Source: Halichondria panicea
Lineage: Eukaryota > Porifera > Demospongiae > Suberitida > Halichondriidae
Length of the DNA: 64,000 bases
Assembly: GCF_963675165.1 (NCBI RefSeq)
Contig: NC_087386.1
Span: 2,606,169-2,670,168 of the forward strand
Direction: 5' to 3'
How positions within the stretch are numbered: position 1 is the first letter of the stretch; each line of letters opens with the position of its first letter. The notes beneath the pieces are model-generated. The model saw nothing but the letters and a program-made list of their open reading frames with translations. It did no database searches and had not been told where the DNA came from. Made by a program: the position numbers and the translations under genes. This document shows positions 54,961 to 64,000 of the stretch, piece by piece.

Positions 54961-55914
54961 GTAGAGGCTACTTGTATGTAATATGATGTTTTAAGTTAAC
55001 TGTTAAGTGGGGATCCATCTTGATGTAATAGATTGCTTTGTCGTTGTTAGGTCGGCCGAGTGTTTAGTTGAGTATTTGTGCACATAACTCATTAACACAT
55101 CTTTGATTGTAGGCAATAATATCACATTGTTTTCTAAAAGCAGTTTTGCTACCTCAACTGCTGTAGCATTCATTGCCTTGTCTGCTACATCTTTCTCAGA
55201 GCCCACTGTATAACTGGAGAGTTGTTTTGAGAGGTCGTTGATGAGCTGCTCGAGGTCTGCATCTGTACTCTGGCATTTATTACTTTGGAGAATAATCAGG
55301 TGAGACTTGTAACATGTGTGGCAAACTTTGTCGCTTCAAGTATATGGCCATCAAAATCTGTGTGTTTTCTTAGGTACTCCTCTATCTTTCTAGGATTTGA
55401 GCATTTTCTGTGGTTAGTGACTCTCAGTGTGGTTCCACAAGTAGTACAATATACTTGCTTTGATGGCTGCACTAAATCGTACACTATGTGGTAGTGTCGT
55501 TTGCATAGTGGGATTGGTATTTGTAGTTCAGCAACTTCCAATTTAGCGCGTCGAAGTGCATCTTCTATGAGATCTTTGGGTTTACCGAGTGACGCTAGTA
55601 TAGCATCTGTACATTCCAATACACTACATATGCTTTTTTTTGTTAGGTTTGTCCCATCGTGGTGCGTATGTATCATCCCCTAAACAGCGTGTTATATCCT
55701 TTCTACATTTAGGACAAACCTGGCGAGTGAAATCAATCTTCAAGGAGGCTGCAAGGGTACGTGCTGGCTCACTTCGCCAGTTGCTTGGACTACTCATATT
55801 CCCACTGACGCCATGGCACAACTCACATACTCCGTTGTCTGCAACACTGTCACTGACTTCCCCAAAAGAAAGCTGCCTTCTAGTTTTTCGCTTACTAGCC
55901 ATTCCCCTAGACAC

Positions 55915-56451
55915 TATTTTACAACTGTTTGTATTAATTTTTTATATCATTATTGTGTGACACAACAAACCTGGAATGTCTACGTCTATGATGTGTCCAT
56001 GGTCTGTGTGGTGCACTCCATCTTGTGGGACTCCATGTGGTTTGACATGGAAATTGTGGTCAAGTTTTGCAAGCTCATAATTTTTGCTTCAAAGCTGGGT
56101 ACAAGCAAAATGTTTTTGCAAAGTAATGCTCAAAGCTTACAAATTTTGTTGATACCCATCACGTAGCTTCACTTTGTTAGCAAAATTTTTTGTCACTTGT
56201 TCTAGAGGAGTACTATCATATGACATAGAGTGCTATTTGAGCTCGTGGAGCCAAACTTATAAAAGTTTAACAACTATTCTCGTGTATGCATGTAGACTAG
56301 GAACAGTTCTACGTGCCTGAGCTCGTTCGTGAGTGTATGTACAATACTTCGTGGAATATAAGTGTGTGAATATTTAATTACTTGTAGTATAGCTTCATTT
56401 TGATAGCGGAAGTTGAACTTCCGTTGCAAATAAATTTGTGTACTTACTATA
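55915..56451. other. Spacer between two element regions, nothing recognised
   Basis: No gene; AT-rich. Confidence 0.4.
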
Positions 56452-59389
56452 GAGTAAACCACTGAAGATCAGCCACCATGATAAATCGGCCGCTTGTACG
56501 CCAACACAGCACTTGCAAATTGATTTATTTTTGCTACTATATAGAGCTCTTGATGTGATGTTCCTATGAACCAAACGAGACTTGCAACCAACGTTGTGTT
56601 CCGGAGTTAGAGTTAACTTTCCAGCGCTGCCGAAAGTACATATATTCAGCCAATTGCATGTATTTCTGGCACAACGATCTTCTCTAGAGTAAGGAGACAC
56701 GATCCAGCTAAGATTAACTTCTAGTAGTAGCTAACTATGTCTACTAGCTGCATGCAAAATATGAAACTCTGTGGTGCAGCTGTTCTACTACTAGCCACGC
56801 TTTTTTCTCACAAATCTACTGATTAAAATTCGGCCACGCCCATTGCTTTCAAAACTATCTTGCCACGTGGATAAATCGAAAGTGCTACTGTGTGAGACGT
56901 GTTTCCAGGTACTAGGTGCTTCTAGGCTCGCTTCTAGGTAATTAATGAGCTAGCTAGCTTCATGGCCATATTTGTATCTATGTTTTGGCAATGGTTTACA
57001 GTGTGCTTTTAGTATTGTAATAACAACAGCTTCACTTCACTTTGAGACAAACTTAGAACCCCACAATTATGGTGCTGAACATTTATTTTTGTCTTTGCTT
57101 ATTCTGTAGGTTACATATGGCTGAAGTACCGCTAAAAGAAAGAATATTTTATAGCCGTACTAAGAAAGCTGCGACTGTATGTGAAGTTAACTCAAAAAAT
57201 CGCCCACCCTCATACAAGCATTGGGATTTGAAAACCGTAAGCACTGCTTGTTCAGCTATTAGAAATGGTACGTTGAGTCAACGACGTGCTGCTGAAGAAT
57301 ATGGTATTCCTAGGTCCACACTGGGCGATTACTATCGAGGAAGCACTCTTCCTGGTGCCAAAAGTGGCCCAAACAAGTATCTCTCTGATGCAGAAGAAGC
57401 AGAACTGACCAGGTTCTTGATTAGATGTGCCTCTGTTGGCTTTCCTAAAACCAGAAGTAATGTAATTGCAATTGTGCAAAGAGTGTGCGACCGTAAAGGA
57501 GTCAAGGTCACAGTCACTCATGGTTGGTATGAAAGCTTCACAAAGCGACACTCGGAACTAGTTTTGCGAATTCCTGCTAAATTGTCTGTAGCAAGAGCAA
57601 AAGCCACGGATGGTGAGTAATGTGCATGTGCATGTACTTGTATATGTGTGGGTCTCATTGTTTTGTTACCACGTGATTCTGATGTGCATTTATAGGAGTG
57701 AGTGTTCAGACTGGGAGAAAGAAAACAGGTTTGTATTTGTGTACATGCATGTATTGTACTGACTGTATATTCATGGTAAAATGCAGCTCCAGACGACCAA
57801 GCTCCTGTTGTTGTCATTGATCCTGAGAGCCCAGTGAAAAGCAGCGGGGAAAGTGCTGCAAGGAATGTCAAATCTACGCCCTTTAGTACACGTGCTGGTG
57901 ACTCGAAGGCATATAAGGTAAATAATGTATTACTTGTGCAGTTACACTCCATAGGATAATATCATAGAGTTGTATATCATACAGCGGGTAATTTTCGTGG
58001 GGTAAGATTTGTTATGATGCTTATGTATGTCATTGTATCTGTAGGTACACTTTCAAGTATCCAATGAATCATTGCTTGATGACTCAGAAACAAATCCGTG
58101 CTTAAAAGATTGGGTTAGTGATCTTGGTCTCTCTCTTTATGAGAAACAAGCCCTTCAACGTAATGCTTGGCTGTCAGCAAATCATATTTCTGCTGCAAAT
58201 ATGCTGCTCAGAAGAGAATTCCCTCATCAAAACGGACTTCAAGATACTATGTACTTGCTTGAAAATCTCCAGTGGAGATCGTCAGCTCATGAATTTGTGC
58301 AAATAATTCATGTTGGAGGATTTCATTGGGCGTGCTTATCAAATAAATTATCATCTGATGCAAGTAAAATACAGCTGTATGACAGTCTTCACATAGAACC
58401 TGGCCCTACCATTATTGAACAGTCTTGCACGATTCTCCATTGTATGAAAGACCGTTTCACAATCCAAGTTGTGAATGTTCAACTTCAGTATACTGGTGAT
58501 TCTTGTGGTTTGTTTGCCATCGCTATGGCTTATGATTTATGTTCTGGTCGAAACCCTTTGAAAATCAGCTACGATGAATCGATGATGAGAGTTCATCTGG
58601 AGCGTTGCTTCAACAATCGTGAACTGTCACGCTTCCCACGAGCTGCAAAAAAAAGGGATTGCCCCAAGACAATAGTCGCAAAAACGCAGGTTCCTGTATA
58701 CTGTAGTTGCCGATATTCTGATGTGGAAGTCACATCGAGGTTTGGGGATATGGCGTCATGTGACAGTTGCAGTAAATGGTACCACCAGGATTGCGAAAAC
58801 ATTCCGAACGCTGTTTTTAATGATACTCAAAAAACATGGTTTTGTATGTCGTGTAGCCAGTAATAATAATATTGTTTTTATGTTCTTTTTGTAGTCTATT
58901 TTGTCTATTTTGTCTGTGGTACCATATAATCGTTGAGGATTGCTCTTATAATAGTTGGGGCGGTTGGAGTCGAGGCTAATGATGTTATAACCTGCAATGG
59001 GGCGTGGCCGAATTTCAATCAGTAAATTTGTGAGAAAAAAGCGTGGCTAGTAGTGGAACAGCTGCACCACAGAGTTTTATATTTTGCATGCAGCTAGTAG
59101 ACATAGTTAGCTACTACTAGAAGTTAATCTTAGCTGGATCGTGTCTCCTTACTCTAGAGTAGATCGTTGTGCCAGAAATACATGCAATTGGCTGAATATA
59201 TGTACTTTCGGCAGCGCTGGGAAGTTAACTCTAACTCCGGAACACAACGTTGGTTGCAAGTCTCGTTTGGCTCATAGAAACATCACATCAAGAGCTCTAT
59301 ATAGTAGCAAAAATAAATCAATTTGCAAGTGCTGTGTTGGCGTACAAGCGGCCGATTTATCATGGTGGCTGATCTTCAGTGGTTTACTC
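56452..59389. mobile_element. 2.94 kb DNA transposon with about 390 bp inverted repeats and an intact cargo gene
   Basis: The segment 56452-56844 recurs in inverse orientation at 58996-59389 with few differences (ends GAGTAAACCACTGAAG / CTTCAGTGGTTTACTC). TA lies on each side (56450-56451 and 59390-59391), which fits the TA target duplication of Tc1/mariner/pogo-type elements, though a two-base repeat is weak evidence. Near-identity of the arms means recent movement. The only gene inside is at 57117-58863, and no DDE transposase domain was seen in it. Confidence 0.75.
57117..58863 (+). CDS. psq-type DNA-binding + Ulp1-like protease + PHD finger protein of a transposon
   Basis: Four exons, 57117-57612, 57696-57728, 57787-57917 and 58045-58863, with consistent phases (1, 1, 0); 492 residues with no break. 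Residues about 37-78 (TACSAIRNGTLSQRRAAEEY, then GIPRSTLGDY) form a psq/HTH motif. About 86-145 looks like the second, CENP-B-type helix-turn-helix (GWYESFTKRHSELVLRIPAK). Exon 4 encodes a Ulp1/C48-like cysteine protease with His about 313 (GGFHWACLS), Asp about 332 (LYDSLH), Gln about 365 and Cys about 373 (GDSCGLFAIA), so the triad is complete. The last 56 residues form a PHD-type finger (YCSCRYSD, CDSCSKWYHQDCENI, WFCMSCS). A DDE domain, expected after such DNA-binding regions, is absent. An upstream ATG at 57069 is possible, but the sequence before 57110 looks like an intron end. Confidence 0.8.
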
Positions 59390-59561
59390 TAGTACTTCCG
59401 GAATCTTGGCGGAACAACTGATAACATTTTAGACTTCGACACTGTCTGCCATTAATTTTGTTTATATTCGGTAAAGATCATTATGTCAACAACCAATAAA
59501 CTTCACATTATTAAAGCAGAACAGTGTGCAGTAGCTAGTTGTGTGCTCTATGCTCAGAGAA
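59390..59561. promoter_or_regulatory. 5' region of the laminin-like gene
   Basis: The transposon lies only about 170 bp upstream of the laminin-like start codon, so the element may have displaced or supplied regulatory DNA. No motif assigned. Confidence 0.35.
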
Positions 59562-62500
59562 ATGGTGTCTTTGGTGAAGTTGTTTCTGTGTACTCTAGGT
59601 GTTTGCTTTGTTCAGAGTCAAACTATAATCGGTAAGCCTGTAAATCTAGATCTATACTCAGCTAGATCTAGCTGTGATATCTAGCTACCCACTTGTCTTG
59701 TATAAGATTTAATAGCCGCAATCGGCAATAACCTTTATGGGTATCTGTAGATATTTGTGAGTGTGATCGTACTGGCTCACTGAGTGGAGAGTGTGGTACT
59801 GACCGTCAGTGTGACTGCAAGCCTGGTGTGGGAGGATTGCAGTGCGACCTGTGTCTACCAGGTTACACTGCCTTCAGTGCAGAGGGATGCAGGTTGGACA
59901 TGCATGGAAATGCATTCTCTTATGCATATCTACTGTATTGCATTGTTACTGAAGTTCAATTGTGCAATCATAAACTCTTGTCTATACGAAAATATTATTG
60001 CCAGGATAGCACTCCCCTTGGTTCTTACATTTGTAATATGAAAAGATTGCCAGCTAGTATAGAACTCTTTGCACAGTCACGTACTAAACAGTACACATTA
60101 CACTATCCTACTGATGAGGTGGCCTAGTGTTACTTTTGCAGCTGTTATTGCTATGCAATACCTTTATGTGGCTGCGAGCATCTGCTTAGTGAAGCCGTTT
60201 TTAAACATCACCTAATAATAATGAAATTTGATCATCTTGATGTTACTTTAGCTCAAAGATTTACCCGCAAATCTTCTTTCTGCAGATCATTAGATGAGTG
60301 TCAGTGTCATCCCCAAGGGTCTCTGTCCAAAGATTGCAACCCAAATGGTGTTTGCAACTGTCGGTTGGGAATCCAAGGAGACAAGTGTGACACATGTCAA
60401 GATGGCTTCCATAGGATTGATTTGGGATGCATTCGTAAGTTAGTAATGTTTTTTGTGACATAACCGAAATTTACTAAAGTAATCAGGATACCTAATTAGT
60501 CAGATTTCGTTGTGACCTGCTGTCACTATGGTCTGTATAGTGTATAGTTTGCTGATCACTCACCGTTTGTTACCTGCACATATATACAGCTTGCCCGACA
60601 TGCTTTGACCAAGTAACCATCCAGTTCATGCTCACTCTGGAGTTGTACAATAATTTGCTGCAGCGCCTTAATGATACTCTTTCCTCCAATACCACTACTG
60701 GACTAACACCTGATCTGATTGACGAGATTGACATGTATCGCATTCTCCTCACTGACCTTCTTCAGCGAGCTATCAATGCAACCGGAAGGTAAGCAAAGAG
60801 ATATATCTCCTTATCTATACAGCTTCTGTTCATATGGAATCAGAATACATGCAGGGAGGGAGCATGCATGCTAAGTCTTTAGTAGCTGTTCACATAATGG
60901 TATATGGGTGCGTGCACTGATGTACCTGTCTCTACAAGTAACTATGTACGTACACATGCAATTTGCATTTCTGCTTTTTTTTTCAGAGAGCAAGACCTTA
61001 CTTCATATCTAGCTGAATTTAAGATGGAAATCGATGATCTCATGGACGACTTAGACAGCTATGACGTAAACATCACCAGAGCCGAGGAAACAGTTGATTC
61101 ACTGTTCCTTCAGGCAAACAGGACCAAATCCCTGCTCCAACAGCTGACAAGTCTTGTGAGATCACTGGAAATTAGAGTTAACGAGGACTTACGATTGCAA
61201 CTGACAGATTTGCTCACGTTGAACGAACAACTGACAAGACAGGTTAGTAAACACATTGGAGCAGTTACTACACAATTTTATTGTGACCTACGTAATATTT
61301 ATACTGCTGCATAATATTATTGTTATGCCTAATTTGGTTGCACAGTCATGCTTACTGTGTATGTGGTTGATATTAATAATCAATTTGATAGTTTGATGAG
61401 CTGGTGCGGCTGGCAACTGAAGCGAATGGAGCATCATTGAGCCAACAATCACAAGCTGATGACCTTCTCTTGCAAGCAACGGACACACTGAGCAATGTTA
61501 CTTCTTCCATACAATCCTTACAAGAAGCGATAAACGTTCAAAATCAAGTCCTACAGATCTTTGAAATGATCCAAAACGAAACAATTCCTCGATTGGAAAC
61601 ACTTTATTTAGAAGGTACCAGTGCTTTGAGTGAAGCTGAACTCAATGTACCAATCGCTTTGGAAGATTCTATTCGGATTCTTGAGACGATCTTGGGTATT
61701 GTAATTCCACAGCACAACTTGACTGAACGGCAAGAAACACTAAGTCAATTACGCAACGAAACAACCAGCTTATTTACCACCATCACCCAACTCGATTTAC
61801 GCTTAGAAATCTTACTTACAAATTTCTCAAGCTACAATGAAACAGCTAGTAGGTTACTGTACGAGAGTGAGGCACTAAACAACGAAGCAGAAGAACTATT
61901 GGCCATTGCCGAAGAAGCACTCTTGTCTGCCAATGATAGTGTAACCGTTGGAAATGAAATTATTCGAGAAGCAAGACGTCTTTTGATGGAGATTCAAAAT
62001 CGACTGTCTGAGGGTCGTGAATTCACCACAGGACTTGAAACAGTCATTAGGAACATTGAACTGGCCGAGAGTCTGTCCTTACAAGCTGAGAATGAGACTA
62101 CTGTGAGAGGCAGGGAGCTAATGGAGGCTGTGAGGGCTGCGAATATGGCTGCCTCATTTTTGGAAAATGCTAGTGTTAATCTAGCCAATGCATTCCAGGT
62201 ATGAGAGCACTTACAATGTGTGCATCTACTGTATAGCGAGAGGAATTTGGTGAGGAAATAAATTATGAATTTGGCAAATAATAGGGATCACCAATAATAA
62301 TTTATTAAGCTATAATTATAACCATGTTATAGCTACGTAGGAACTGCTTGCCTCAATCTATCTCACTTAGTTGATAATTGCCATAATAGAAATCTATGCG
62401 CTTCAGTTGCCAAATTTACCCGCTATAGGGTGTATACGTATCGTTCTTGATAGTTGAATTTTACAGGTTGCTACAAATGCCAGTCTTTCTGCTAATCAGC

Positions 62501-63509
62501 TTCTGTTGGATGCTCAAGCACTAAATTACACAGCCACAAGTTTCGCAAGTAATATTTCTCAAGCAAGCAGTAATGTGGATCAGCTGGAAGACACAGTTAG
62601 AGATGACACTGACTCCATTGCTATGGTGACAGACACTGCCAATGAGACTATATCAGTAGCTGCCGATCTCACAACGAGACTACTTGTCATAAATGTAAGT
62701 ATACATGTATGACTGTTGTTAATTGTGATAATAATAGTATCATTACAATATAGATACAGTTTTGTGTATGTACGTACGACATGCATGCAGGCACCAGGTC
62801 CCAACATGCAATACAGCCCTAATGATTGCTACACAGTGCTTATCTATAGTCATCACTGAGGAACCATGTTGACCAAAATTAATGTGTACAATTACCGTAT
62901 AGCGTGAAATTTTCTAGGGGCTTAATTTTCACGGATTTCGTGGTTTAGAATTGTACACGAAAATTAAGTCCACGAAAATTGTTCTTTAATTAGAATTATC
63001 ATGCAAAATATTTAAAGGCGTGGCTTCCGGTAAGCAATCATTCCGCAAACATTGTGCAATGAAATGGCTTTTAGAGGCCAATCCACGAAATATAAGTGCC
63101 TCGAAAATTTCGCGCTATATACGGTATGTATGTACATGCATGCACTGATGCACGTTCACGATTGGGTATATACATAACTGTGAGTAAATATTCAGGACAT
63201 TTTTTATGTAACCATTATTATCTTCTACTGCAGGATCTATTGGTCAATCTTACTCAAGAGCTAGAAGGTATTGCACTTATCTCCCCAGAACGAATTTTGA
63301 ACATCAACTCCACCCTTACGAGCTTTGAGGAAGATGCAGCGTCCAATCAAATTCTAGTCGACTCTCTCACAGTAGAAGTGAGGCAGCTACAAGAATCTGC
63401 TGATGAGTTACGGCTACGGTACACCCAAGTCCAACAGCACAGGGACTTACTGCAAGACATACTGAGAAATGTGGAGGATCTGAACTGCAGGGAACAATTC
63501 GAGAACTAG
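59562..63509 (+). CDS. Short laminin-like chain (two LE modules plus coiled coil)
   Basis: Eight exons, 59562-59631, 59751-59892, 60286-60434, 60590-60788, 60987-61242, 61392-62198, 62467-62694 and 63234-63509, with all phases consistent; 708 residues. Signal peptide (MVSLVKLFLCTLGVCFVQSQ), then two laminin-type EGF modules (CECDRTGSLSGECGTDRQCD; CQCHPQGSLSKDCNPNGVCN). Next comes CPTCFDQV, which resembles the CPACYNLV start of the laminin gamma coiled coil, and about 570 residues of heptad-rich helix. The chain ends LNCREQFEN, with a single Cys near the C-terminus as in gamma chains that disulphide-bond to beta. It lacks the LN domain and the many other LE modules of a full chain (about 1600 residues). 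It probably assembles in basement-membrane-like matrix or blocks assembly; which one is inference. Confidence 0.8.
62895..63124. mobile_element. TA-MITE family 1, second good copy (intron of the laminin-like gene)
   Basis: 230 bp, ends CCGTATAGCGTG / CGCGCTATATACGG, TA on both sides. Highly similar to 25567-25800, including AAAGGCGTGGCTTCCGGTAA. Confidence 0.85.
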
Positions 63510-64000
63510 TCTACGTTACATGTATGAATATAAGGCAGAAAACATACTTGCGTGTATTTTCTTTCACGTACCATATAATACAGGATCTATGGCAAAGCTG
63601 TAAGACTCTGTAACATACAAGGTTCATGCAATGAACTATGGTACGTATAATTATCATTTTGATGTTTATTAAAAATGGTGACAATGTATAAAGAATCAAC
63701 TTACAGACAAATGGTTAAAATATATAAAACTGTTATTGTGACTACAGTCTAATACATAATTATATAGTTGAGTTGGTGTTCTGCCTATTGTCTAGCCCGG
63801 GCATAAGCTTTGTCAATGCTGCAGAATGAATGACAGTATATCAAAACCTGAATATTGTCATAATTATCATAAAGAGAAGAGGGCAATACAACAATTGGTA
63901 CTTTCAAAGCGGCTGGCAATTAATGAAGTGGAACCTAAAATATGTATAATTATTGCTAAGACTTAATTGGCACCTACATGTAACTACGTAGCTGTGTCTT
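63510..64000. other. 3' region of the laminin-like gene, nothing further recognised
   Basis: AT-rich. The polyadenylation region of the laminin-like gene should be here (AATAAAA-like words are common), but no single site can be chosen. No other gene seen. Confidence 0.45.

Larger units (their letters stand above)
53605..55914 (-). mobile_element. Remnant of a large mobile-element protein (Cys-rich N-terminus, CXC-type C-terminus)
   Basis: On the minus strand 55914-55003 carries N-terminal zinc-finger-like pieces (VCELCHG, VCPKCRKDI, VYCTTCGTTLR) followed by helical sequence. 54153-53605 carries a C-terminal piece with HWKRSCWVLHMWQQSDQPIM and a tesmin/CXC-like cysteine cluster (GCKCSTGCLTGRCGCKK, CSIGCECLNCG). 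The middle of the protein is missing, and 54160-54980 instead holds unrelated DNA with small hairpins. Proteins of this design are, to my knowledge, repeated in sponge and cnidarian genomes and look transposon-encoded; I cannot name the superfamily. It is clearly broken, in several places, and should be read as a fossil. Confidence 0.6.

Noticed and set aside
56395-56700. Cys-rich frame of 101 codons, also at 59141-59392
   Set aside because: It lies wholly in the transposon's terminal inverted repeats, so it appears twice by symmetry. No codon bias or domain supports a protein.
1-64000. tRNA or rRNA genes
   Set aside because: I saw no convincing cloverleaf with A and B boxes and no rRNA-like sequence; a tRNAscan run would settle it.

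Overview
The window looks like nuclear DNA from a sponge, most likely a demosponge of the Amphimedon kind. Genes are compact with many short GT-AG introns. The intergenic DNA is AT-rich and full of small inverted-repeat DNA transposons. Gene content (ankyrin-Death-kinase protein, short laminin-like chain, IFI6/IFI27-like proteins, sushi-domain receptors, expanded POT transporters) is animal, and short CCCTAA runs fit an animal telomere motif. The species call is inference; no database was consulted.

Layout. (1) 1-23.7 kb is a duplication-rich block. A large secreted repeat protein gene (17086-23106), a POT/SLC15-type transporter (intact copy 8059-9645) and an intronless Rab-like GTPase (intact copies 3079-3708 and 14592-15221) recur as whole copies, pseudogenes and fragments. 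The left edge of the window holds the last exon of a second copy of the large gene. Insertions present in one copy and absent in another (a LINE at 743-1417, a hAT-like element at 13829-14434) give relative dates. An IFI27-like gene with three exons lies at 5220-6269. (2) 23.8-28.5 kb carries a one-pass membrane protein with an Ig-like ectodomain, a SAM-dependent methyltransferase and a frameshifted IFI27-like copy. (3) 30.9-43.1 kb is the most striking region: sushi receptor (+), secreted protein of an unrecognised family (-), sushi receptor (+), second family member (-), third member (+). Neighbours are strictly convergent or divergent, and both halves are paralogous, so a two-gene cassette has been duplicated. 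(4) 43.6-53.1 kb has another IFI27-like gene, several short inverted-repeat transposons with clear target duplications, an N-terminally lipidated ankyrin-Death-TKL kinase gene and a decayed Rab copy. (5) 53.6-59.4 kb is transposon territory: remnants of a large cysteine-motif element protein, then a 2.9 kb element with about 390 bp terminal inverted repeats around one intact four-exon gene joining a psq-type DNA-binding region, a Ulp1-like cysteine protease and a PHD finger. (6) 59.5-63.5 kb is a short laminin-like gene: two LE modules and a long coiled coil.

How the genes may work together is inference. Regions 2 and 3 are rich in secreted and one-pass surface proteins with possible tyrosine signalling motifs, and region 4 has an ankyrin-Death-kinase protein that could act under such receptors. 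The physical pairing of sushi receptors with the unrecognised secreted family suggests functional coupling. Exon boundaries were read by eye from GT/AG sites and reading-frame phase, and in most multi-exon genes all phases agree.
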